NCBI GenBank assembly: GCA_038502055.1
Contig: JAXRKN010000042.1
Location: 496,001 to 560,000 of the forward strand
DNA: 64,000 nucleotides
Direction of reading: 5' to 3'
Source: Tanytarsus gracilentus
Lineage: Eukaryota > Arthropoda > Insecta > Diptera > Chironomidae
Numbering within the stretch: the stretch's first letter is position 1; the number at the start of each line of letters is the position of its first letter. A model generated the notes under the pieces. That model ran no database searches. It saw only the letters and a list, made by a program, of their open reading frames with translations, and was not told where the DNA came from. A program made the translations under genes and the position numbers. This document shows positions 26,645-40,400 of this stretch, one piece after another.

Positions 26645-29600
26645 CTGTAAAGAGGGGACGAGATAAAGGTTGAAAATTAAGTGTCAAGTGTTAAAATAAG
26701 TGTCCGACGGTGATGTGGAACAAATTGGACAATTTTCAGCATCGAGGTCGAACGATAACATCGCTTCAGGGGGTGGTCAGGCTTTCAATTTGAAATCTAA
26801 ATTTAGCAACACGCTTTTTCACCCTCAATGAAATTCAAATTGACCCTCAGCACTTATGAATTAGATTTGTTGATTTAAAAATTTTTAAACTTAAATTTAT
26901 TTAAGTCTCACCTGTTTCTCAGCAAATCTTAGCGATGGCGAAATTGAATTTGGTGAATGACGATTTACGTAATTTAGCTTTGTCGGTGTATAAAGTCGTT
27001 CGAATTCCTTCTCATCGTCACTATTGTCGTGCGGTATTAGGTCCGGATCGTTTTTCTCGTCTGCGATTATGTTTGCACAATGTCCACGATTTTTTTTTGT
27101 GAGAGGAAGACGCGCGCATGAAAAGGTACAAAAAAAAGAGAAGAAAAAAATTCATTTAGAAAATAATCTCGAGGCACACACAATGTCGCATATCACCTTG
27201 AGGTGAATGAAATTGAATTAACAATTTCTTGTATCTCGTTGATTGTGCTATGGATTGAAGTTTCAGAGTTGGAAGTGAAATAATTAATGGGATTAGAGCT
27301 AATGAAGTCTTTTGTCTCAATCATAATGAGTTTGAGTTATGTGAGTAGTTAGTGAAACTTGAAGTATCGAAATTTAATCACTCAAAAATTATTTGAACAA
27401 ATTTGAATATTTGTCGTTGTTTTTAACGAAGTGGTAGCTCTCAGGTGTTTTTGGATATTAGTAAGACGTCATTCCCGTGGTTCTCGAATTATGTGGACAA
27501 ATTTGAATATTTTTGTTTAATTTAAATAAATTCAATAAAATTTTTCCTCGTCTTCAATAATTTATTTTCAATGAAACTTTTTCAGAAAACATTAGCTCAC
27601 AAATGGACCGTTAAAGTGTCTTTCAATAAAGCTTCAGCATGACCTTTTAAAAAGCTTTTTGAGCCTTCTTTAAAACTGCTGAAAAGCCTAAGGGAAATTT
27701 TTTCTGAAAATTTTCGCAATGGATGATTTCTATAGCTACCGGAGGGATTTTTAAAGGGAAAACTTTTCAAATAGTTCTGAGAAATTTTTCATCTTGCAAC
27801 TGAAAGATTATTTATCTTGAATATTGAAAATATATTTTAGTTTCAACCGAGTTGAGCAGAGTTAAAAAAATGTTAATTATAATTCCCAGGCATTTAATTG
27901 TAGGAAAAATCACCACTAGGAAAAATGTTTTGATAACTAAATGAAAGTTTTCCCTTGAGATAAAATTTTACATCAAACTTGATCCAAAAATAGTTTTCGT
28001 AATAATTTAAACTTGTCTAATTTGCTCTAAAAACTTCCCTTCAAACCCATAGCACATTGTTACCTTTTCTCACCGACTCACAGTGAAAAAAGTTCTTCAA
28101 CTTCTTTATTATAATCGAGGGAGAGCACTAAAAGATGAGCGAACGAAGAGAGTGCAAATACTTTCAATCAAGCAAATTATCTTTTCAACATTATCATCAT
28201 AGCTTTTTTTAAGCTCAGTCTAAAAGCCAATAGGAGCTCGATGGCATCATATCTTTAATGAAAAAATAATTTTTTCAATAGCGCGGCACTCAATAGCAGG
28301 AGGAAAAGTTCACTGTTGCTATCGCATTCTTATAACAATTTCAAATGATGATGATTGGAGTGGGAACAAAATCCCTCGTTGTTTACTTACCGATGCTAGA
28401 ATGGCTGCCTAGGTTTCGACTTAATGGCTCAGCGCTGCCTTTATCGGGACCATCACCGGTATCTGTTTCCTTGGGTGCTTTTTTCGTCTTCTTAACATTC
28501 TACATTTAAACAACGTGTGCATGTACATTTTTTGAGGGTGGCGCGGTTGTTGATGTGAGATGGGGTTGATTTAGCATTTTAAGGAAGAAAATGAAAGTAA
28601 AGAGAGAAGAAGAAAAAATCTTTATTATACAAGGGCGTAATGCAAGCTTAACAACAATAAAATAAGAAGGCACTTAATGCGAGAGCTGTGTCATTTCTTA
28701 AAGGATTTCAGCTTTTAATATTAAAGTTTTCTATTTTAAAAAAAATCATTAAAAAGCTCATCAAAAAATTTTAATGTTATTTTTAAAATTAGGATGGTTG
28801 TTTTTTTTGGTAATGACTTTTTAGTTATTTGTTAAGCCATGATGAAATAAAAAAATTTCTGTTATTTTTTTTTTAATTTGACTTTCTAGAATTTTACGTC
28901 GCTCCTTCATCCTTAAAATTGTGTTTTTTTTGCTTCTAATTTCTGAGTTATGCTCATATTTCTGAGTAAATTTGCTCATAACTTGAGTAAAATATTAAAT
29001 GAATTATGTAGGCAATTGAAAAAGGATGTTGTATTATTTTATTTGTTGGAAAACACATCAAGATTTGAAGAAAAATATTTGGGTGCAAGTGCATGAGCAT
29101 GATATATGTTGAAACTTGAAAAAATATCACTATTTTTTGTGTTAATTGAAGCAAAAGTCTTTTGAAAGTAAAATCATACATCATTTAAATGCTATTTGGA
29201 AACTTTTTTTCTTATAAATGCACTTGAGGAATTAAATTAAGTCCAAGAAGCATACCTAGGTTTAAAAAAATTAATTATTTTTTTAAAAAAATCAGTGTGT
29301 TTATTTAAGTTTAAGTTTTTATGTGCGAGTGTGCTTTTTTGAGGACTGTGATGAATTTTCTTGTGAGGAACGTTAAGAACGAAATTTTTTTTGTGCATAT
29401 GTGCATTTTGAACATTATACTGTCAGTTTTAAGGAATGAAAATTCTCTATAGGAAGTAGGAAGTGCTTGTGTCCAATGTCGGAAGTGACTATTTCCAAAG
29501 TTGGAAATGATTATATTGCACTCAAAATTTATTTATAGACACAACTTTTTTAACTGATACCCAATTTTAACACTGCATCTCAGTTCCGCTGGATCTCAGT

Positions 29601-32600
29601 TCCACTGGATCTTACTTCCAGTAAAGATTTTTGTTTGAGTCTCTTAATTTTTTGTTTAAACTTGTCATAAGTACTTTCTTTGAACCAAAGTGTCATATCC
29701 ACTTCCGAGGAAGTGCTTGTTTTGGCCACTTTTTTTTATATCAACCAGCAACTTGTCCAAGAGTATTTTTTTTGACCTCCTGCATTAATATTCTAGTATT
29801 TTTAAACCCCAATATGTATTTTTAATTTCCAAGTGAAGTAAAAATTTTATTAATTTCCAAAGATTGCTTTTTTGAAATTTACTCAGAAATTATGAGCAAG
29901 TCGACTCAGAAATTATAAGCATGTAAAAAATGTCAATTATAAGCGGACTGGTACAGTTTCTGATTTATATCGAAATGAAAAATTTAATCATTGATATTTG
30001 ACCGACGCAATAAAATTTTTTGCCGGATAAAAAAAGGTAATGTTCATAGAGAAAATCAGTGAAATATGTAAAGGTTATCGATGTATGGGAAAATTTTATT
30101 TGAGCTTTTAAGGCATTTCCTATCCTTAAAACCCTGTTAAACCTTTACAACAATTATGGAGAATGACAAAACACATACGTTTAATATATGAAGTTGTACA
30201 ATTAGAGATGAAGGAGCAAACTTATCGAAGTTTTTAGTTTTACTCAGAAATCATAAGCACTCAGAAATAATGAGCAACCATCCTAATAAGTTGATATTTT
30301 TACAGCTTTTTAAAACCCTTAAAAACCTCAAAATAAATAAAGTGCGTAATTTAATATTTTAGCTCTCTAAAAAACTTAAAATTTATTTCAAGCCGTCAAA
30401 TTTAATCTATTTTCGTTTGTGAAATCAATATCCACCAAATTTCATCAAATTCAAATCAAAAAAAATCTTGAACCTTTCTTTTTTATCAAAGTGCTTCCGA
30501 TCAACATAAATATTCTGTCTAACACAATTTCCGCAAGAGCCCCTTAAGAATTCTCATCTTGACTCATTTCGTTTACTCTTTCCCCCTTCGCGTCTCTCGA
30601 TTGAGAGCCGGAAATTTGCTAAGAGCTAGCTTAATATAATATTTAGGAAGATTAAGCTTGAGCGACACTCACCTTTTGCTTTATCTTCACGAAAATCACA
30701 ATGCAGATGGCGATAAGAATTAATGTTACGATGACACCAACGAGTACGCCAAGAACGGGTGTTATTTGTACAAGAACAGCTCGAGATGGTGCTACACCAG
30801 GATGTTTGCAGAAAGAAAAGGAAAATAAATTTGTTGACATTTTCCTTAAAACAGGCAAAATTTTGCAATTCGAGGGTTGGACACTCAGGTCAATTTTAAA
30901 TTAATTAATATTTTAAAAATTAAAAAAATTAAATTAAAATTTTTGACTCAAGTATCACAACCCTCTTGACTTTCTTTTACAAAAATCACTCGTGTGGCTT
31001 TAAATTCGCATGAGCGATGTTCCATTAAGCGAAAAGAACTTTAAAGCACTTTTCCAAATGAAAAATGTTACGGTTAAAAGCATGTGGCTTTCCTCACACT
31101 CATCTCTCTCCTTTTGATCCCTTTGCACACCTTCAAAAATGATAAATTTAAGCACAAGCGAAATGAAGGCTTGCGGTAAAGAAGGTTTTTTATATTTCCC
31201 TCCGGTCGGCGAGATGAGTGCGAGAATTTTTTTACCTCGAAGTGATTTTCTTACCTATTCGCATGAGAGGTGCTGGAATTGTTTTCACTCTCAACAGATA
31301 AGAGTCTTTGCAGTACCCTTGAAGATTGAAGGGCGTTATCTGATTAGAGAAAGGTTGAAAGAAAAGAAGAAAAATTAATTAATTATTGATGAGGTGAACA
31401 AAAGCTCTCAAAAGAATCAATAATATGTTTAACGTCTGAGATTTAGGTGAATTTAAAGAAGAAGTTGAGATTTAATTAAGGAAATTTTGAAACACGTTTG
31501 AAAAACATTTAAAGCTTTAATTTCAAAGCTTAAAGTTAAAAAGCTTTAAAAGTAATCAAAACAATTTCCTTTAACTTTCTCAAATTTATCAAAAACAAAT
31601 CCCCGCGTGTCTTCAATTAATTCACAATAATCCAATTTTCATTACTTAATTGCAAACTCGAAACTTTTTTCAACAAACTTTGAATCCCCTCAGAAAGCTT
31701 TGAATCGATATTTAAGCCATTTTACAAATCATATTTACCTTCACTGTTAGTCTCGCATCACTCGGTAAACGTACGAGCTGAAATGTCGGTTGATCCGATG
31801 AGACATTAAAAATTTTCTCTCTTCCATCGAATACCTGGAATGATGAAGAAAAAATTGCAATATTGTCGCAGAGCTTCATTAGCATAGCCATCAATTACCT
31901 CGACTAAAAATGACTGTTTAATGCCACCATCATTTCCAGGGATACATGAAAATTGCATGGTGTAAGCAGTGGCGTTATATGCCGTACAATTTGCTATCGG
32001 ATCGGGTAGATCTATAAGTATGAAAAGTGGGAACACATTAAATTCAGATTGCACGCTCGAAAATGATTATGAAAAAAAAGGATATTTTGTGTCATGTACA
32101 TAAGTAAGTCCCAAGTAATGACATGAAGGGGTGAGACACTCAGCAAAAATAATTTTGTGATCTCAAAAAAATTAAAATGTTATAAAATATTTCATACAGA
32201 GTTTCGCACCCCTCGAGACACACTCAAATCACATACTTAGGGCTTGTTATGGTTTCCTTTGAGTAAAAAAAGGTTGTTCCTGTCATAATTAAATATTTGT
32301 GATCGGACATGTTTTGATAATGAGAAATGTACACACTTTGACATTTTTCCCATACATAAATTTGACATTCCGATAAGAGACGAAAGAGAAAATCTTTTTT
32401 TAGAAAACTTTCTATGCATGTGAGAGGGTTGTGATGGAAAAAATCCGAGATCTGTCGTCCTTTTATATAAAATGCCCCAAAAACCACAATTTATCTTTCC
32501 GAAAAATTCCTTGAAAAATATTTTAGTGGACATCTTTGGGGTTTAGTGTCACCGCAGTCTGTCTGACTTGATTTTTGGTAAGTGAAAAATTTTTTTAAGA

Positions 32601-35600
32601 GAGAAGAATTTTTGGGGTCGAGATGAAAATTATTTTAGAGTGGCTTCGCTCTCTTAAATGTTGAAAGCTTTAAAGCTTTAATGAGAAGTAATTTCAGAAA
32701 ATGTTTTTCCACTTAAGAAGCAAAAAAAACTTGAATATTCATCGACACTAAAACACGCCTCAACTTTCCACCCATAAATTTGAATCTCATTTTCTAAAAC
32801 CATCTCTCGGAAAAGTTCAGGTGGAAGTTTGTACGAGAAATAAATCCATAGACGACTTTTATCGCCATTCTATACTATAAATAGGTTGTTATGGGTTTTC
32901 TAAACCGCCCGTATACTCAGCAGGAATCATTATCGAGAGCTTGCGATATTGTATCGTCATATCCTTGTCCATATTGCCACATTCATGTACACACATTGAC
33001 ATAAATTGTAAAGGCAATGGAGCTTTAAAGGTGATTTGACCTCGCATAGAAACATCGACAACAATGGTCCATGCTCGAAATGTGATCGATGTAGAAGAGC
33101 TCATTTATGGGGTTTTGGGACTGTAATGGCCATACCGCCATCATTGACTACCCTCATGAACAACCAATTTATTACTGAAAATTGCATTGTTCACCTTCTA
33201 AAGCACTTCAGTTAGTGTATACGGAACATCCATTTGAGGATGTGAGGTCGAAGGTACAAGGTTAGTGCGGTAAGGACATTAAGTTTTGTGAATATGAGAG
33301 GAAATTTAATTAAAGAGCTTTTAAAGTCATTTCTCATTTATGTGTGTTTGCATATGGCTGCCGAAATGACTGAAAAAAATTTTATATCCTGCTGACATGG
33401 GATGAAAGTTGTCGTCCCTCGATATGAGATTCACAAAAAGTATAAGTATACATAATTAGTACTAACCTGCTTCCACAATTGTAACCACGCACGGTCCACT
33501 GCTACCATATGAATTTTCAGCCATGCAACTGATTGTTCCAAATGATGTATAATTTTCAACTTTGTATAAGTAAATGCCTTGTTGTTGCTGCTGCATGTGA
33601 TGGTGATGACCGTGCGTTGACGATGACAAAGCCGCTACAGCTGCCGACGACGCTGATGAGGAATCAATGTACGGTTGACTAATTGAGTTGTGATAATTAA
33701 TATTCGGTTGCTGCTGATGCTTTTTCGAATACGCCGGCCGAGGATGAAGCTCAATGGAATTATAATTATTATTTTTGGTTTTATGTGATACTGTTTCGAT
33801 ATGTTGCGGTTGATGGTATTCGTGCTGCTGCATGCTATAATGCAAGTCTATATCGTTGCTGTACGCTGGTAATTCAATTAAATTGTCGATTGTACTGTTG
33901 AATGACCACTTATATTTTAAATTTTTCTATAGACACGAGAGAGAAGAAAAAATTCATTATCATTTGCATGTTTGCGGGATAAAATAAATTGGATATTTTT
34001 TGTATTTTATTTGTTTTGCATATAGACATGTGATTTTATGATTTTTTTTCGTGCTTTTCAATAGTCAGAAATTTAATATGCGAATATTTTATCAAAAAGT
34101 GATTGAATTGTTTTTTATGTGAGGATTAAAATTTTGCAATCGAAACTCGTTAAATTTCAAAGTTTTTGGGACTTTTTAATAAAACTTTAAGAATTGAAAA
34201 ATTTAATAAATAAAATTAATAATTCTAAAAAAATTTGGTTCGAATCCTAAAATTTAAAAATTTCAGAACTTGTAAGAAATTAAATTTTTTTAACCTTTAA
34301 TTTCATATTTTATGCAAACTTCATCAATTTTTACAAATTATTTGGTAGTCACCGAGTTTGCATCAGAAATTTTTTACCACATATTTAATAAATTGTCAGC
34401 ATAAGGAAAATTCTCGCTTACCATTGGATTTGAATCGATATCACAGGTAATGTTGAGTGTTTGTTTCAGTGCTGCCCTAATTACTTTGCCCTCATACTGG
34501 CACATTGGGGGATCTGCCATCGCATGATGAACACGAAAAGCAGCAGAAAGTAATAAAAAAAAGGAGGGAAAAATGTACATAAAATAATTAATGTAACGAC
34601 AGAGTAAAATTGTTATGTTCCTCGCGAACTCACATTTAATGTCTAAGTATAAATCGTTGCTGCTAACAGCTCCTTGCGTATTGTACGCTCTACACATGTA
34701 CTGTCCATGCGTCTGCTTTGAAATGCTCTGCAGCACCAGCGATTGATTTGTTATGATGACTCCGCGAGTCGGCTGTAATGGCTTATTATTGTGATACCAC
34801 TCGATCTTCTTTATTTGTGGATTTGCTTCGATGCGACACTCCAAATATACATCCGTGCCTTTTGCTAAATTCTTCGGATCGAGATTTGATCCTAATGATA
34901 ACGACACAATGGGAGCATCTGGAAGGGGAGCGAAATGTCAGATGATTTTTTTTTGGGGTAATTGAATTTTGTTGATATTATCGCGTTGGGCTTGGCAATT
35001 TGAGTTTAAGTGCTTGCCATTTAAATTTAACGGCTTTATTAAATTTCAAATCTCAGCTTTAAAAATTTATTTTTTGGTTTCATAAATTCTTTAACCCCAG
35101 AGTTTTTCACCCCTTCGTCAATTATCATCACTGCCCTCATACTCACGTTTAATGTCCAAAATTCGAGTGTCTTTTATCGACAATGTCGGTGCATTACTAC
35201 TCTCCTCGACCGGTACGGAGCATGCAATGACTTTGCCATTATCCTCCGGGGTAGGGAGATAAACGATATCTGATGTCGTTATGTTGCCATTCGATGACGT
35301 CTTTAAGTAAAAAAATGAGATGAAATTGAGATTTTTTCAGAGTGCTAAATGTGTTCATTCTTTTTATGGTTGCAAAAACAAAAAACAATTCTCAGCTTAC
35401 CGATTGTGAGGCGCCCTGCAATATTTGCGATCCCTTTGTCCAAACGATCTCTGGAACGGGTCTAGCACCAGCTGTAGAGCACGATAAATGCACTTTAACG
35501 CCAGACGTTAGTTGATGATTCAGTCCTTGAATGTGTATATACAATGGCGGCACTAAAGAGGGGCGAGAGAGAAAGTAAATTAAGTGAAAAGTTTCAACCA

Positions 35601-37304
35601 TATGTGTGGAGAGTAATAAAATACGTTAAAAAATAAAGTAAAAAGTTTTTCTTTCTATTTTTAATGTTTTTTAATTTTTTAAATAACTTTTATTGAGCTT
35701 CGGTAGGAAATTGCAATTACCACCAATGACGTTGATGCGATTAAAACTTTTTATTTATTCCAAATCATCAAGCTGTGAGTGACAGCTTTTATAGTCTTAA
35801 CGTGATCATCATCATGTTCAAGCGCATTATCGCACTGCAATTGATTGCATGGAAAAAATAATTAAACGACATGTAATTAAAACATCAAAAGTAGATTGTT
35901 TTCAATTGAGAAACTTCACTTCACTGACAGCGAGAGATTCGATGAAACAAAACCTTGAAAATTAATTGAAATGGGAGGATGTACATGGGAATGGGTCAAG
36001 TGGCTTATAATTGATTTTTACAGAATAATTGAAGTGGAATTAAAACTTTATTGTTCTGTCTTGATTAAAAAGTTGAATTATTCAATTTATTATTGCTGGT
36101 TTGAAATAATTTTAAAGCAACGTTAAAGTTTAAGCAAAAAAAAATTAAAAATTTTTATTTATTTTTTTATTGATTTAAAAATCTTTTTTCAAATGCAAAG
36201 AAAAATCTCAAAATAACACGTTCAACTTCAATTCCACCTCTAAAGTTATCTCAATCGTTGCCACAATCTCGAGAATAACCGAAATGAAATCTCTTATCCA
36301 CCTAATCACATCTTAAGTGTGTAATCCACTCGATATAGTAAAATTATTTTTAGTTGGAAGATTAGAGTGTGCAGACGAATAAAGAGAATGATAGATAATT
36401 AAAACCGTCTCAAGCGCCTTGCGGGTGTCAAAGATCAGAGATCGAAAATAAAACTAATCTATTAAAGTCACTCAACGCTGCATGACCGTCGCAGCAAAAT
36501 GATTTAAATTCTTCTCTTTTATTTTTATAGCACATCATAATTCACTTTTATGTCTTATCTCTTCATCACGAAATAATGCAATGAATGCAAAAAAAAGTTT
36601 ACCAGAAACCCGAAAATTATATTTTTTAAGCTGCTGTTTTCTATTCTCGGATGAATGAAAATTAGTTTTAAAAACAACAGAATAAAAGCAACACCAGAGC
36701 ATGAAAATAAGGTCACATAAAAAGAGCATAATTAAATATTATTGTTAGTCCTCATGCTCTCGTTTATTTCTCTTGCTCTCTATTCGTGCTCCCCTCAATA
36801 GCATCATCTCAACATAGAATGAACGTAACAACAATAAAAATAGAATTTCATTAGATGCTAGAACGAACCGAAAAAGATTCTCCGTGCGGTTATGTCATAA
36901 ACAAAAAAAAGGAGAGAGCTTCGGAAGTGACTTTTATGAGTCGATGGTGGTTCATAACGCATTTAATAAATTGGATTTTCATCTGTGCAGAATCCTGAAA
37001 GGATTCTTTTTGTTGAGGTACTTTAGAAAATGTCGTTAGATCAATGTGGATTTGCATAATTTAATAGTAAGTGGAAACTCGAATTTTAAAGTTCCAGGAA
37101 AAGTTTATAAAGAACCTGGGAAATCACAAACAATTTTAAAAAACTAAAGAAATTTTTAAAAATTTAGAAAATTGATAAAAATTCAAAACTTTTATAAGAA
37201 AAATTAACTTTGTGAAAACAATAATATTTTTATCCAAGAAAGTTGTAAAAAAGGTCTTATTTTTTTTAATTTAAAATAATTTGATATTATTTAAGGAGAA
37301 AAAG

Positions 37305-37402
<98 letters not shown>

Positions 37403-40400
37403 TTTCATTTCTTTTTCCATATATATTAATTCTTTATTTTTTTATTTTTTTTTATATTATTGTGCGGTGTCCAAGTCCCGCAACCTAAAAAAGTCTTAAA
37501 AGTAAAAAACCTTCATTTTAATCACAACAAAGCCATAAACAAAGAATTAAATTCACTTTGCATCACAAAAGAGTTTACAAATCGAATTAAACAAACTTTG
37601 TTCCGCCACAAAGCAAGATTCCGCATAGCACACGACCATGTATGCATTCAAATGTTCTCTCTCTAAATTTAAACAAATGACATTTCAGATTGAAGGGGAC
37701 ATAATTGCTATTTACTGGCTTACTTCCCATCACTTTGTAAAACAAAGCCAGGAATTTCAAATTAAAAAAGTTTTTACTGCCGGAACATAAAAAAAAGTAT
37801 GTGTGCGAGCAAGAGAGAGAAATTTGTTACTGAAATAATTTTTAATTAATTTGCTTCGCTCACACTCGTGAGCTTGGAGAATTATTTTGGCGGAGGGACA
37901 AAAAAGAAGAAATGAGCGTGAAAAACTTTTTCCTGGTATGTTAATTTTCTCTTCATTGAGCAAATTACATTCGGGATGTCAGATAAATTTCTCAGCTTCA
38001 TGTGGAATTCTTCTGCTTTAGTGACTTTTCGGTGGAGGTATGTAGCGTGTATGTTCTGTGATATAATTTACAACTCGTGTTCCGGCTTCATGTGTCACGA
38101 TAAGAGAAAAAGAAGAAATTTGCAGACAAAAAGTTTTTTTTAAATATTTTGTTAAAAAAGAAGTTCTCGAAATGCAAGTGGTGAAACATTATAATTTTCT
38201 ATATTAAAAAAATGTTATAGTAAAATTTTAATCATTAAAAATTTTAAATATTTGAAAACCGTTAAAATAAAATTTTTATACTTAAAATTTTGAATATTTA
38301 AAACACGTTAAAATTAAGATTTCAAAATATTTCAGTTACCATCCATCGTTGCCACCCACACATCGCATTAAGACAATTACTTTAAGTGAAAATATGTCGA
38401 ATGACATTAGAAACGGCGCCAAAAGTTTCTCCTAGTGTGCGTTCCAGTCTATTTTGTTTATTTAACTATTAAATAATCGAAAACTAAAGTGACGTTCAGA
38501 AAACACAATTCTGAAAATGCAATGCAGAGGAAATTTTTTGTCTTCGATTTTTCTCATTCCCACAAAAGTTCAAACTCAAAACATGCAGACCAATTTCTAG
38601 AATGCGATAAGAGCAACTTTTTAATTTAAATATTTTTCTTCTCTGTTTATTTTCGAAAATTGCCTCGTTTTGTTCCCAATAAATTCATTCCTTTATTATA
38701 TTTTTTTTGTTTTCCCTCCGCTATCGCTGTTCATGTCGATTTTATGTTTGTCGCTCGGAAGAAGGAGGCAGTAGAAAAAAGTACAATAATTTCTAACTGC
38801 TGCCAGTTTTTTCTCTCTCTTTTTTTCATTAATTTCTGTAATTTGTGTTTGGGTTATTGTGCTGTTATCGAAATAAATATCACGTTAGTGTGCAATGGGA
38901 TGGAGAGAGGAAAAAAGTAGAGAAGCGCGACATGGAGGTCAATATCGAATGAAAAATTTCATGTTCTCTCTTGTTAAACGCTTTTGTTTCCGATTAGAAT
39001 TTAATCATGAAAGAGAAGCAAGAGGGCGAAGGTAATTAGAACTGGACTGTATAGGAAGGCATTAAGGTGCATGATGGATTACATAGAAAAATCATTAACT
39101 TTTCTGCCTCGGAAAATATGCGAGGGATTATGCAATGTTGTTAATGTAAGACTGACGTCAGTGAAGACAAGAATTTTTTTCGAGGTTCTAAAGTTAAAAT
39201 TGGTAACATAAAAATTGTGGGCATGATTTAATTTTTTAAAGCTCTTAATTTATTTGTCAGCCAATTCAAATTATTTTCACATCATAAAAATTTCCCACTC
39301 GATGTCTCGCTAGATAATTAAATTAAGGCCAACTCTCTATATGTTAATAATCTTCATGACTTCATGTCAATCCAATTGAATGTGGTTTTAATTTGCACAT
39401 TTTACGAGGGAATCTTCCGAAAGACCTTTTTTGCTTTTATTACATTAGAAATGCGGTCAGCAATGAAAAAGTTTTATTTTCTCACTTAAATTGGATTTTA
39501 ATTTTACACAAATTAGAGAAATAAAAAGTCAAAAACTCAATGTTGGTCTGGGTGCATGGGAGGTGAGTTCAACATAAGTTAATTAAGCATGTCTTTGGGA
39601 CTCAGTAAATGGCAAAAGTTTTCCTTTCCTCCCCTTACTTTTTCAAATTTCTAATTGCACGCTCTCTGCTCAATAAATTCAACTTCGAAACTGACTTTTA
39701 AATACAATTTGTTTGTTATTGTTCGAGAATGGGATGTAGGTGGATTTTGATCACCATCTGTTACCCAATTATTATAATGTAAAATAAAACAACAACAAAA
39801 AAAATTGAATGCTCCCATTTGGGAATTAATTGTTTGTCCATACACAATGTGAATATCGAATTGCCTTTGGCCTTTTGTTATCCGCAGCACATCGCAGTGA
39901 GCAAAAGGATTAAAATAATTGGTGCATTACTTTTAATCTCCGATATAGAGCAAAACTTTTTTTGAAGATTAAAGTCAATAGACCATCACGAGAGCGACCA
40001 TTCGATATCAATTAAATGACAATAGAGAAAAAAGTATTCACTAATTAAATGGATTAGGACGAAGCTCACGATGCAATGCATGTTGGTCAAATAGGCAATT
40101 GAAAATTAACTTGAGATCTCATTTAAATTTCCACGAATGGCTTTTGGCTAACAATAGAAAGTCTATTATGTGATATTATCACTCAACACATTGTTGTTAT
40201 CGGTTTTGTTTTGCGATTTAAGCCAAAAGAAATTGTTGAGCATGTTTAAAGATGGAAAATAAAGTTTTTGGAATACTTAAAATATTTCTTTAATGAGCTG
40301 TGAATTTTCAACGCTTCAAAAATTAATTTCATCTCATAATTCAAATTTAACATATCCAAGAGAGTTTGATAGAATGATAACAAAGTTGCGCAACTAATTA

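Larger units (their letters stand above)
26645..30672 (-). other. Introns of the receptor gene, 3' part (26645-26911, 27061-28390, 28500-30672)
   Basis: These lie between the cytoplasmic exons. 27061-28390 contains the inverted relative of the 15.1 kb insert (27428-27446). 28500-30672 is mostly occupied by the TA-flanked element 28792-30283. I see no other coding exon. Confidence 0.6.
30792..35146 (-). other. Introns of the receptor gene, middle (30792-31254, 31340-31738, 32012-33466, 33927-34421 and smaller)
   Basis: The introns hold hairpin repeats at 30872-30965 and 32125-32214, a GGTTCGAATCC copy at 34237-34247, and the decayed coding-like block 32886-33270. 32224-32580 is less AT-rich with two overlapping minus-strand frames that I cannot assign. 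Confidence 0.6.

Noticed and set aside
32224..32533. Two overlapping minus-strand frames of 87 and 98 codons as receptor exons
   Set aside because: The Ig5 exon joins the FN3 exon directly in phase and neither frame resembles Ig or FN3 sequence.
37281..37499. Plus-strand frame with a long Lys run
   Set aside because: It is simply the translation of the poly(A) tract.
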